Notes under the pieces: generated by a model
The model's database searches: none
Seen by the model: only the letters and a program-made list of their open reading frames with translations
What the model was told of the DNA's origin: nothing
Position numbers and translations under genes: made by a program
Shown: one piece after another, positions 1 to 7,791 of the stretch
How the letters are laid out: every line of letters starts with the position of its first letter
Numbering within the stretch: position 1 is the first letter of the stretch
Origin: Bacteroidales bacterium
Lineage (GTDB): Bacteria > Bacteroidota > Bacteroidia > Bacteroidales > WCHB1-69
DNA: 22,983 bases
NCBI GenBank assembly: GCA_031266895.1
Contig: JAISAD010000147.1
Span: 1 to 22,983 of the forward strand
Reading direction: 5' to 3'

Positions 1-1551
1 GATGCCAAAACACTTACGCATTCCATGCTCGACGAACTGACTTTCGATTTCAACTACCTGCTTTGGATTTGCTGCATCATTGTGCTGCTCTTTCTTTTTC
101 TCTCTTTTGGCCGCGCAGAGCTTACCCTGCTCACTTTTGCCCCTATGGCTATCGCTTTTATTTGGATTTTAGGCATGATGGCCATATTTGACATTCGCTT
201 TAACATTATCAATATTATTCTTACCACCTTTATTTTCGGTATCGGAGACGACTACAGTATTTTTATCATGGAAGGATTAATATACGAATATGCTTACGGC
301 AAAAAGATGCTGACGTCCTATAAAACCGCGGTCATCCTCTCGGCTGTAACCATGTTTACAGGGATTGGAGCTCTCATCATTGCCCGCCACCCCGCTATGT
401 TTTCGCTGGCGCAGGTTACCATTATCGGCATGATTGCGGTGGCGGTAATTGCCTATACTGTAGCCCCTTTTATTTTTAAATGGCTTACAATGGCAAAGGG
501 GCAAAAACGACGGATGCCTGTTACCTTATGGAATTTGACCAAAACTGCAGTTTCATTTCTTGTTTTCCTGATTTTTTCGCTTGCCCTCACGCTGGCCGGC
601 TTCCTTTTACTTACAATAGGCAGAAAAAGCAAAGTCAATAAATTGCGCTTTCATAAATGCATTTGCTCTGTATTCAGAATACTATCAAAAATAATGATAG
701 AAGTGCCCGTAAAAGTTCTGAATGAGCATAAGGAGAATTTTGAAAAACCGGGCATAATCATCTGCAATCATCAATCGCACCTGGATTTAATGTACACCCT
801 GATGCTTTCTCCGAAAATAATCTGCCTGACCAATGAGTGGGTGAGCAAAAGCCCCCTGTACGGCTGGATTTTGCGCTATGCCGATTTTTATCCGGTGGCT
901 AATGGCATCGAACAGAGTATAAAACAGCTGCGAACGGCTATTGAAAACGGCTATTCCATTTTGGTATTTCCTGAGGGTACACGATCCGAAGATTGCTCCA
1001 TAGGACGTTTTCACAAGGGGGCGTTTTATCTGGCAGAACAGTTGCAGGTGGATATTATTCCGGTTGTGGTGCATGGCATCGGACATTTCTTTCCGAAAAA
1101 TGAGTTTATGAGTCGCAGGGGGCGAGTTACGATACAGATCTTAGAGCGCATTGCCTGCGGAAATGAGTTGCGTACAGGAAAAGAGTACTATGAAATCGCC
1201 AAAGCAGTGCGCCATTTTTACCAGCAGGCTTATCAGCGGCTGGCTGCGCAATGCGAAACCGTATCTTACTTCACTGATCTGGTAAAGCATAACTATATAT
1301 ACAAAGGGGCGGGCATAGCACGTGCCGTACGCCGCTCCCTGAAAAATAACCACTGTTTTGAAGAGGCCATTGCGGCCATGCCCGACGAAGGCTGCTATCA
1401 TATCAGCCATTGCGGCTATGGAGAATTTCCACTACTGGCAGCTTTAGTGAAAAAACGACTGCAAATTACCGCTTCCGATCCCGACGAGGAAAAAATGCTG
1501 CTGGCTGCCAATTGCGCTGCTGTGCCGGACAATTTAAAATATACAATTTAA
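1..1551 (+). CDS. MMPL transporter / lysophospholipid acyltransferase / methyltransferase-like fusion (5' partial)
   Basis: The reading frame is open to the left edge, so the N-terminus lies outside the window. Numbering from the Met at 25, residues 10-200 are the last membrane part of an RND/MMPL-type exporter, with several hydrophobic helices and the typical GDDYSIFI motif at 74-81. Residues about 205-400 are a PlsC-like acyltransferase with HX4D (H249 to D254) and FPEGTR (315-320), which transfers acyl groups to lysophospholipid-like acceptors. Residues about 418-508 resemble the start of a class I SAM methyltransferase (CGYGEFPLL, then ASDPDEEK), but the protein stops there. Bacteroidota carry a known three-part fusion of this order, implicated by its domains in making and moving envelope lipids. 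Here the third domain seems cut to its first third. The aminotransferase gene follows after 10 bases, probably in one operon. Exporter and acyltransferase calls are firm; the methyltransferase remnant is moderate. Confidence 0.85.
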   Translation, partial: DAKTLTHSMLDELTFDFNYLLWICCIIVLLFLFLSFGRAELTLLTFAPMAIAFIWILGMMAIFDIRFNIINIILTTFIFGIGDDYSIFIMEGLIYEYAYGKKMLTSYKTAVILSAVTMFTGIGALIIARHPAMFSLAQVTIIGMIAVAVIAYTVAPFIFKWLTMAKGQKRRMPVTLWNLTKTAVSFLVFLIFSLALTLAGFLLLTIGRKSKVNKLRFHKCICSVFRILSKIMIEVPVKVLNEHKENFEKPGIIICNHQSHLDLMYTLMLSPKIICLTNEWVSKSPLYGWILRYADFYPVANGIEQSIKQLRTAIENGYSILVFPEGTRSEDCSIGRFHKGAFYLAEQLQVDIIPVVVHGIGHFFPKNEFMSRRGRVTIQILERIACGNELRTGKEYYEIAKAVRHFYQQAYQRLAAQCETVSYFTDLVKHNYIYKGAGIARAVRRSLKNNHCFEEAIAAMPDEGCYHISHCGYGEFPLLAALVKKRLQITASDPDEEKMLLAANCAAVPDNLKYTI

Positions 1552-1561
1552 CGTACACGAT

Positions 1562-2755
1562 ATGACCTCACTGCTTGAAAAGTTTCACCGATACGTTGCG
1601 CAAACGTCGCACGAACCCCTCGATATTGAGATAGCCCGTGCCGAAGGCGTCTATATTTACGACACCGCCGGCAAAAGCTATATTGACCTCATTTCGGGAA
1701 TTTCCGTATGCAATATGGGACATTCGCACCCTGCAATTGTGCAGGCGGTTCAGGCACAGGCTGCCCAATACATGCACGTAATGGTTTATGGCGAGGTTAT
1801 TCAATCACCACAAGTAGAGCTGGCTGCCCTGCTTTGCCGCTATCTGCCTGAGCAGCTCTCTTCGATTTTCTTTGTCAATTCAGGTTCGGAGGCAGTTGAG
1901 GGGGGACTAAAGCTGGCAAAGCGCGTTACCGGTCGCAGGGAAATTATCCACTGTATCAATGCCTACCACGGCTCTACACACGGGGCTTTGAGCGTGATGG
2001 GTTGCAATAGCTATCGCAAGGCTTTTCAACCGCTGCTGCCCGGCACGCGGGCTATTCGGTTTGGTAATATTGATGATTTGCAGAATATTACAGAAAAAAC
2101 AGCCGCTTTTATTATAGAACCTGTGCAGGGAGAAAACGGCGTGCGCACAGCCTCTGAAACCTATTGGCAAGCGGTACGCCGGCAGTGCGATAAAACCGGA
2201 GCCATGCTCATTCTGGATGAAATACAGACCGGCATGGGACGCACCGGAAAATTGTTTGCCTTCGAACATTACGGCATTATACCCGATATTTTGCTGTTAG
2301 CTAAAGCCTTTGGAGGAGGCTTGCCACTTGGCGCGTTTATCTCCTCGCCGCAAAACATGGACAGCTTAACCCACAATCCCGCACTGGGGCACATCACCAC
2401 CTTTGGCGGGCATCCCGTATCGTGTGCGGCGGCTTTGGCTCACCTGCAGCTTATTACTGAAAATCGACTGTGGGAGCAAGCCGAGCCGGCAGGAAAAGCA
2501 CTGGAAGTGCTGTTTCGTAAAATGCCCGGGGTTAAAGCCGTGCGCCGCATGGGGCTAATGATGGCTGTAGAGTTCGGCGACACCAATGCTAACTTTTCGA
2601 TGTGCAAAAAATTCATAAATGCCGGCCTTTTCATAGACTGGTTTCTCTTTTGCCCCACCAGCATGCGAATAGTTCCTGCCTTAATCATGACTCATGAGGA
2701 TATTGAAACCATTAAGGCAAGGATCAACCTTGCCTTAACGGAATATAAGAAATAA
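1562..2755 (+). CDS. class III PLP-dependent aminotransferase
   Basis: This 397-residue protein has full length and layout for an acetylornithine/ornithine-type aminotransferase. The PLP phosphate-binding SGSEA is at 108-112, the LDEIQTGMGRTG block at 218-229 contains the aspartate that contacts the pyridine nitrogen, the Schiff-base lysine is K248 in LLAKAFGGG, and TTFGGHP is at 279-285. The usual SGAEANE is SGSEAVE here, an uncommon variant in the helix start. It transfers an amino group between an amine or omega-amino acid and a 2-oxo acid in the cytoplasm; the substrate cannot be read from sequence. No arginine or proline pathway gene is nearby, so argD or rocD is not assigned. The ATG lies 10 bases after the preceding stop, suggesting cotranscription with the lipid exporter/acyltransferase gene and perhaps a role in making an amino-containing lipid. 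That role is inference. It converges with the glycosyltransferase gene across 23 bases. Confidence 0.88.
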   Translation: MTSLLEKFHRYVAQTSHEPLDIEIARAEGVYIYDTAGKSYIDLISGISVCNMGHSHPAIVQAVQAQAAQYMHVMVYGEVIQSPQVELAALLCRYLPEQLSSIFFVNSGSEAVEGGLKLAKRVTGRREIIHCINAYHGSTHGALSVMGCNSYRKAFQPLLPGTRAIRFGNIDDLQNITEKTAAFIIEPVQGENGVRTASETYWQAVRRQCDKTGAMLILDEIQTGMGRTGKLFAFEHYGIIPDILLLAKAFGGGLPLGAFISSPQNMDSLTHNPALGHITTFGGHPVSCAAALAHLQLITENRLWEQAEPAGKALEVLFRKMPGVKAVRRMGLMMAVEFGDTNANFSMCKKFINAGLFIDWFLFCPTSMRIVPALIMTHEDIETIKARINLALTEYKK

Positions 2756-2778
2756 CTTTAAAATCAGTATATTACCCG

Positions 2779-3741
2779 CTATTTTATACCCAGGTATTCA
2801 GAAATCAGATATTTATTTCTATCGTTGGACGAGCGCGAAACCAATTCGCCCAAAAAACCGGCCAAAAAGAGCTGCAATCCAAAAACCATGGCTACCAGGG
2901 CGATGTAAAAAAGCGGCTGGTCGGTTACCTGCCTGAAATGTTCTATATGACGGCTGAGATTGATCAGTTTTTGTATTAGCAGCCAAAGTGTTATACCTCC
3001 TCCCAGCAAGAAAAAGAGCGTTCCCCACAAGCCAAAAATGTGCATCGGTTTCTTGCCGAACTTCGATACAAAAGAGATAGTCAGCAAATCTAAAAAACCG
3101 TTAATAAAGCGACTCCATCCAAATTTCGACTCTCCATATTTGCGCTTTCTGTGCTGCACCACCTTCTCCCCTATCCTGCTAAACCCTGCCCATTTGGCAA
3201 TCACAGGAATAAACCGGTGCATCTCACCGTAAACCTCAATCGCCTTCACCACCTCCTTGCGATAGGCTTTCAAGCCGCAATTAAAGTCGTGCAGCTTAAT
3301 GTGTGAAATGCGCCGCGTAGTCCAATTATAAAGCTTTGAGGGAATATTTTTGGTTACCTTATTATCATGGCGTACTTTTTTCCAGCCTGAAACAATATCA
3401 AATCCCTGCTTTGCAATCATATCATATAATTCGGGAATTTCATCAGGGGAGTCTTGCAGGTCAGCATCCATGGTAATTACCACATCTCCGCCAACGGCAT
3501 CAAATGCTGTATTCAACGCCGCCGACTTGCCATAATTCCTTCTAAATCGAATTCCTTTTACATGGGGATTTATGGCATGCAACCGTTCAATTTCCTGCCA
3601 CGAATTATCGGTAGAACCATCATCTACCATCACTATTTCATAACTGTATTGATGTTTTTCCATTATGCTCCGTATCCATGCCTCCAGTTCCGGCAGTGAC
3701 TTAGCTTCGTTCAACAGTGGTATAATCAGCGATATATCCAT
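2779..3741 (-). CDS. family 2 glycosyltransferase, polyprenyl-phosphate type (DPM1/GtrB/ArnC-like)
   Basis: The 320-residue protein opens with the GT-A fold typical of dolichyl/undecaprenyl-phosphate sugar transferases: SLIIPLLNE at 4-12, VDDGSTD at 39-45, and the metal/nucleotide-binding MDADLQD at 91-97. Two C-terminal membrane helices lie near 234-257 and 278-300, with a conserved-looking ELVSRSSNDRNKYLI tail. Such enzymes move a sugar from a nucleotide sugar to a lipid phosphate on the inner face of the cytoplasmic membrane, supplying glycan or lipid A modification. The sugar is unknown. It lies 57 bases downstream of the DUF4199-like gene on the same strand, with no clear promoter between, so the two are probably cotranscribed; this pairing recurs in Bacteroidota. 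Start is the first ATG, giving an intact beta-1 strand. Confidence 0.9.
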   Translation of the reverse strand: MDISLIIPLLNEAKSLPELEAWIRSIMEKHQYSYEIVMVDDGSTDNSWQEIERLHAINPHVKGIRFRRNYGKSAALNTAFDAVGGDVVITMDADLQDSPDEIPELYDMIAKQGFDIVSGWKKVRHDNKVTKNIPSKLYNWTTRRISHIKLHDFNCGLKAYRKEVVKAIEVYGEMHRFIPVIAKWAGFSRIGEKVVQHRKRKYGESKFGWSRFINGFLDLLTISFVSKFGKKPMHIFGLWGTLFFLLGGGITLWLLIQKLINLSRHIEHFRQVTDQPLFYIALVAMVFGLQLFLAGFLGELVSRSSNDRNKYLISEYLGIK

Positions 3742-3798
3742 AATTTCTCTATTCTTAACAACATGTTCTATCGGAGATGTGCAACAAGTTACATCCCT

Positions 3799-4677
3799 CT
3801 ATTTTTCTGTTTTTCTTCTATAAAGATAAAGCGCTACAAAAATAGTAAAAAAGAGGCCATAAAGCAAAACCGAGAAAATGGCATAGCGAAGGGCCGCAGC
3901 TGTGGGCGTTTTATAGTACGGCACACTATTTTCGAGATGTTCCATTCGGCGGTCTATCACCGCAAAACGAGACATGCTGTCGTTTAATGCCTGTACCGAA
4001 GCGCGTAACGGCCGGGCATAAAGATCCGCATTTTCCCACTGTGCCATGCCGTTTAGCATAACAGCTGCCGTATTCATCCACTCTTTTTGCGCCATTGCTG
4101 TAAAATTAGTCAGCTTCAGGCTATCTATTCCCTGCAACTTATGCATTGTTACCGGCAGCAATTCGTTGAGCAGCGAATCCACAACCACAGTTACAGATTC
4201 TTGAAACTCCGTTGAATACTGCAACGGCGCCCCATTAATCCCTTTCACCACACTGTCTTTCCAAATAACCAGCTGCTCAAAAAAGGCAGCCTGCTCTTCC
4301 GCACTTAAAGTATCCTTGCCCTGTGCAGCGCTAAAAACTTCCCAATTGCGCCTGTTCATATCGGAAACCGCATCCTTATCTATATATGTATATTGCACAA
4401 TCAGGTATGGAAACAACGCTAATGAAGCCGACAGCAACATAAGCGCACCACTGCAAAAAGCACGTGCAAACGAAATTTGTCCATCATACATCCTGTCTCT
4501 TATCTCCTTAATGCAGAGATATATCAATACGAGCATGGCAAGAATAAAAACCAGCACGGAAACTGTTTGGAAAGGATAATCTATAATGCGAGCATAATAT
4601 TTTATCAACTCCAAAAGCGCTAAGGCACCAGCGGTAATTAGCCCCCATTTTATCACAATCATTAGAAACTTCTTCAT
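3799..4677 (-). CDS. DUF4199-like integral membrane protein
   Basis: Two consecutive ATG codons (4680 and 4677) can start this gene. The second is preferred because the Shine-Dalgarno-like AGGAGA touches the first ATG but sits about 4 bases before the second. Counting from 4680, hydrophobic helices lie at about 7-27, 39-57 and 76-98, followed by a roughly 160-residue hydrophilic stretch (100-258) and a fourth helix at 264-287, ending in basic YRRKTEK. Three N-terminal helices with the CIKEIRDRMYDGQISFARAF linker, and the glycosyltransferase next door, match the DUF4199 family of Bacteroidota, whose function is not known. Members are usually shorter; the long segment before the last helix is unusual. 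It may assist or anchor the glycosyltransferase, which is inference from position. Transcribed from a good promoter at 4701-4730. Confidence 0.72.
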   Translation of the reverse strand: MKKFLMIVIKWGLITAGALALLELIKYYARIIDYPFQTVSVLVFILAMLVLIYLCIKEIRDRMYDGQISFARAFCSGALMLLSASLALFPYLIVQYTYIDKDAVSDMNRRNWEVFSAAQGKDTLSAEEQAAFFEQLVIWKDSVVKGINGAPLQYSTEFQESVTVVVDSLLNELLPVTMHKLQGIDSLKLTNFTAMAQKEWMNTAAVMLNGMAQWENADLYARPLRASVQALNDSMSRFAVIDRRMEHLENSVPYYKTPTAAALRYAIFSVLLYGLFFTIFVALYLYRRKTEK

Positions 4678-4700
4678 CATTCTCCTGTAAAATCAGGAGG

Positions 4701-4730
4701 CAAAGATACAAAAAAAACAAAAGGGACAAA
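4701..4730 (-). promoter_or_regulatory. predicted Bacteroidota promoter for the DUF4199/GT2 genes
   Basis: Read on the minus strand, TTTG (4730-4727) is followed after 18 bases by TATCTTTG (4708-4701). This fits the -33 TTTG / -7 TAnnTTTG pattern of the Bacteroidota primary sigma factor, where spacers are typically around 19-21 bases. Transcription would start a few bases before the AGGAGA and ATG, giving a very short leader. Confidence 0.6.
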
Positions 4731-4739
4731 GATATTCCG

Positions 4740-4747
4740 TATTTTTG
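4740..4747 (+). promoter_or_regulatory. -7 box for the AraC-type regulator gene
   Basis: TATTTTTG followed by CAG matches the TAnnTTTG -7 consensus, 71 bases before the regulator's ATG. No TTTG is visible at the expected upstream distance, so it may be weak or activator-dependent. It lies back-to-back with the DUF4199 promoter within about 50 bases, and a bound regulator could affect both. Confidence 0.45.
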
Positions 4748-4818
4748 CAGTAAATTTTTCCTAAATCCAATTTTGGAATTATTAGCCGCTTTAATTATTA
4801 ACCTAACTAAACCTTATT

Positions 4819-5679
4819 ATGAAAACAGTCAACTCAAGACCTGAATGCTACTCCTGTTTAACTTATCACAAAAATAAAGATTTAATCAACTGCATTGAAC
4901 AGCCGAAAGGAACTAATTTCAGGCTGTATTCCAATCACGTACAGATTATCATTATTACAGAAGGATGCTGCACCGTGCAATTACCCGGATTTAACCCTGT
5001 GGCTATGGAAAAAGAGCAGATTCTAGCCATACCGCACAGCATAAATGTCATAATCAAACCCAAAGAGCTACTGCGGCTCACTGTTTTTAATTTAGCACTC
5101 GAAATCAACTATTTTGAACCTTTTTCGGACGAGATCATAAAAACTGTTATGGAGCAGCGCAAAGCGGAACAGAAAGATTTATATCCTGTCATGGCTTCCG
5201 AATGTATCAAACGCTATCTTGCCTATTTGGCATATGCTCAAGAGAACGAATTTGCCTGCGTTTATTACTTAAAACTGAAGCAAATGGAATTTTTCCATTT
5301 GTTGAGTTCCGACTATTCGGAAAAAGAGCTGGCTAAACTGCTTGCGCCAGTCCTCAGCATCAACATTATTTTTGCCATTAAGGTTATTGAAAATTACCGG
5401 CTGTTTGGGACTATTGACAATTTGGTCGAAACCATGAATTACAGTCAGGCGGATTTTAAAAAGCAATTTACCAGAATATTCGGCAAATCGCCTTACCGCT
5501 GGATGTATCAAAAAAAAACCGAACAGGTGTATCACTCACTCATTGGCAACCGCAAAACTTTCACGCAATTAGCAACTGACTTGGGCTTCTCCTCTCCCTC
5601 CCATTTCAACAACTTCTGCCAGCAGGCATTTAATGCCTCGCCCGGAGAAGTCCGCAAGGGAAAACGGGTGAGAATATGA
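4819..5679 (+). CDS. AraC-family transcriptional regulator
   Basis: The 286-residue protein has a C-terminal AraC-type double helix-turn-helix at about 183-280. The first helix-turn-helix is around FGTIDNLVETMNYSQADFKKQF (196-217), the second around FTQLATDLGFSSPSHFNNF (248-266). The FGKSPYRWMYQKK linker (221-233) is characteristic. The N-terminal 1-110 looks like a cupin-type sensor (repeated strands, e.g. VQIIIITEGCCTVQLPG and an IPHSINVIIKP turn), separated from the DNA-binding part by a helical stretch. It would act in the cytoplasm as a DNA-binding activator or repressor; ligand and targets are unknown. It diverges from the DUF4199/GT2 genes, which makes that shared 140-base region a natural candidate target. 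recA follows 67 bases downstream with its own -7 box. Confidence 0.9.
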   Translation: MKTVNSRPECYSCLTYHKNKDLINCIEQPKGTNFRLYSNHVQIIIITEGCCTVQLPGFNPVAMEKEQILAIPHSINVIIKPKELLRLTVFNLALEINYFEPFSDEIIKTVMEQRKAEQKDLYPVMASECIKRYLAYLAYAQENEFACVYYLKLKQMEFFHLLSSDYSEKELAKLLAPVLSINIIFAIKVIENYRLFGTIDNLVETMNYSQADFKKQFTRIFGKSPYRWMYQKKTEQVYHSLIGNRKTFTQLATDLGFSSPSHFNNFCQQAFNASPGEVRKGKRVRI

Positions 5680-5693
5680 TAACTAAAAACTTG

Positions 5694-5701
5694 TATTTTT
5701 G
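5694..5701 (+). promoter_or_regulatory. -7 box for recA
   Basis: TATTTTTG followed by CAG matches TAnnTTTG, 45 bases before the recA ATG. It is the same octamer as at 4740. No upstream TTTG is visible at the right spacing. It suggests recA starts its own transcript with the TPR and ruvB genes. Confidence 0.5.
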
Positions 5702-5746
5702 CAGCTCATTATAACAGCTAAAATTATTTAATAAAAACTACTTATT

Positions 5747-6745
5747 ATGGAAAACAATAAAGCGAACACAGAAAAGCTAAAGGTACTGAATTCTACTTTG
5801 GAAAAGCTGGAGAAGACTTTTGGCAAGGGCGCTATTATGAAGTTGGGCGACAGTCCGGTTGAAAATATAGAGGTAATATCAACGGGTTCTATTGGCCTGG
5901 ATGCGGCTTTAGGCGTGGGAGGACTGCCAAAAGGCAGGGTTATAGAGATTTTTGGCCCCGAATCGTCAGGGAAAACCACATTAGCTATTCATGCCATTGC
6001 CGAAGCTCAAAAAGCGGGCGGCATTGCGGCTTTTATTGATGCTGAACATGCTTTCGACCGGTTTTATGCAGAAAAATTAGGCGTCAATACTGCCGACCTG
6101 CTGGTGTCGCAACCCGATAACGGCGAACAGGCGCTTGAAATTGCGGACAATCTTATTCGTTCCGGTGCTATTGATATTATTGTCATTGACTCGGTGGCTG
6201 CCCTTACTCCTAAAAGCGAAATTGAGGGTGATATGGGAGACTCGAAAATGGGCTTGCAAGCTCGCCTGATGTCGCAGGCATTGCGTAAGCTTACGGCAAC
6301 TATCAGCAAAACAGGATGCTGTTGTATCTTCATCAACCAGTTACGTGAAAAAATAGGCATTATGTTTGGCAATCCCGAAACTACCACAGGAGGAAATGCC
6401 CTGAAATTCTATGCCTCTGTACGCCTCGACATTCGCCGTCAATCGCAAATCAAAGAGGGCGATTTGGCTTCGGGCAATCGTGTAAAGGTAAAAGTGATTA
6501 AAAATAAAGTGGCACCCCCATTCAGAAACGCCGAATTTGATATTCTTTTCGGGGAAGGCATTTCTAAAATGGGCGAAATTATTGATATTGGCGTAGAGCG
6601 CAATATTGTTAAAAAGGCCGGTTCGTGGTTCTCCTATGGCGATACCAAATTAGGACAGGGACGTGATGCCGTGAAACAATTACTGCTGGATAATCCCGAA
6701 TTGGCAGACGAAATAGAAGCTAAAGTTCGCGAAACACTGAAATGA
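5747..6745 (+). CDS. recA: recombinase RecA
   Basis: A clear RecA of 332 residues. Walker A GPESSGKT is at 70-77, the FIDAEHAFD segment at 96-104, Walker B-like IIVIDSVAAL at 144-153, and the L2 DNA-binding loop with INQLREKIG and GNPETTTGGNALKFYAS at 196-224. It forms ATP-dependent filaments on single-stranded DNA, catalyses strand exchange in recombinational repair, and in many bacteria stimulates LexA-type self-cleavage. It ends at ELADEIEAKVRETLK and lacks the strongly acidic tail of longer RecA proteins such as that of E. coli (353 residues). Its TGA stop overlaps the ATG of the TPR gene, so translation is likely coupled, and ruvB completes a repair-linked operon. Confidence 0.99.
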   Translation: MENNKANTEKLKVLNSTLEKLEKTFGKGAIMKLGDSPVENIEVISTGSIGLDAALGVGGLPKGRVIEIFGPESSGKTTLAIHAIAEAQKAGGIAAFIDAEHAFDRFYAEKLGVNTADLLVSQPDNGEQALEIADNLIRSGAIDIIVIDSVAALTPKSEIEGDMGDSKMGLQARLMSQALRKLTATISKTGCCCIFINQLREKIGIMFGNPETTTGGNALKFYASVRLDIRRQSQIKEGDLASGNRVKVKVIKNKVAPPFRNAEFDILFGEGISKMGEIIDIGVERNIVKKAGSWFSYGDTKLGQGRDAVKQLLLDNPELADEIEAKVRETLK

Positions 6746-7791
6746 GCTATAAAACTATGAACAGTAACCCGTTTTTCGCGCTTTCGCGCTTTCGTACTTT
6801 TGCATTTCTTGGCCTTATTTTCTGCTTTGCGGCCTGCAAGCATGTCCCCAAGCAAAATTATGCCGATATGGATAAGGAGCTGGCGGAATTGTGTCAGCAG
6901 ATTGACAGGCATCCCGACAATGCCGAGTATTATTACCTGCGTGCTTCGTACTACTATCATCATAAACAGATAGAACCGGCGCTAGACGACATCCGAACCG
7001 CTGTAAAGCTGAATGCTAATGACGCCCGTTTTCACGTGCTTTTTGCCGACCTCTATTTTGCACAGCGGGAAACCGACCAGGCGGAAGAATTGCTGCAAAA
7101 GGCCATTGCCCTGGATCCCAATAACAACGAGGCACGCTTAAAACTGTCTGAACTTTACTACCTTTTAGGGATGTATGACGATTGCAATACTGCATTGGAT
7201 GAAGCTGTAAAATTGAAAAATCACAATCCCAAAGCATACCTTATCCGTGCCAGATGCCTGAAAGAGCAGGGCGATACCACCGGCTATTTGCGTATGCTGC
7301 AATTAGTACTTGACCAGGATCCGAAAGAGACACAGGCCTATTTGGAATTGGGCCTGTATTACCAGCAACAGCACAATCCTCTGGGAATTACCTACTATCA
7401 AAATGCCCTGCAAGTAGAACCCAATAACAAAAATGTGAATTTTAATCTGGCACAGTTTTACAACGATTTGGGCGACACAGAGCGTGCCATCGAACAGTAT
7501 AAAGTACTGTTGAATATTGATCCCGATTATATGCCGGCACTCAATAATCTGGGCTATATCTATTTGGTAAAAGAGAGCCGTTATGACGAAGCTATTGCCA
7601 TGTTTTCCAGGGTTATAGAAATAGATTCCACCTTTATAACCGCAGTTGTCAATCGAGCTATTGCCTTTGAAGAGAAAAAAGAGTATGATTATGCCCGCCA
7701 GGATTATCGCTATGCGCAGCAGCTTGACCCTGATTGCAAACCGGTTATCAATGGATTGAGCCGATTAGATAAAATTAAAAAGCAGCCATGA
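6742..7791 (+). CDS. TPR-repeat lipoprotein between recA and ruvB
   Basis: The 349-residue protein begins with a signal peptide ending in a lipobox (FCFAAC, Cys32), so it should be lipidated and envelope-bound. Translation may start at 6742, overlapping the recA stop, or at Met6 (6757), which gives a more ordinary 26-residue signal. From about residue 58 to 330 it is a run of about eight tetratricopeptide repeats, seen in recurring A-L-x-x-A and L-x-P-x-N patterns (e.g. 113-130, 250-262, 281-296). TPR arrays bind other proteins; the partner is unknown. The last codons overlap the ruvB ATG in an ATGA. Similar TPR lipoproteins elsewhere serve in outer-membrane or secretion assembly, so a direct DNA-repair role is doubtful, although translation is tied to both repair genes. 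Confidence 0.9.
   Translation: MSYKTMNSNPFFALSRFRTFAFLGLIFCFAACKHVPKQNYADMDKELAELCQQIDRHPDNAEYYYLRASYYYHHKQIEPALDDIRTAVKLNANDARFHVLFADLYFAQRETDQAEELLQKAIALDPNNNEARLKLSELYYLLGMYDDCNTALDEAVKLKNHNPKAYLIRARCLKEQGDTTGYLRMLQLVLDQDPKETQAYLELGLYYQQQHNPLGITYYQNALQVEPNNKNVNFNLAQFYNDLGDTERAIEQYKVLLNIDPDYMPALNNLGYIYLVKESRYDEAIAMFSRVIEIDSTFITAVVNRAIAFEEKKEYDYARQDYRYAQQLDPDCKPVINGLSRLDKIKKQP

Noticed and set aside
4681..4699. CTCCTG-ATTTTA-CAGGAG hairpin hiding the Shine-Dalgarno of the DUF4199 gene
   Set aside because: The 6-bp repeat is real, but the predicted start of transcription falls within or after its first arm, so the RNA would probably not contain the full stem.
5701..5720. Operator made of two CAGCT repeats 14 bases apart after the recA -7 box
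   Set aside because: Five-base repeats in AT-rich DNA are expected by chance, and no SOS-box consensus known to me for this phylum matches.
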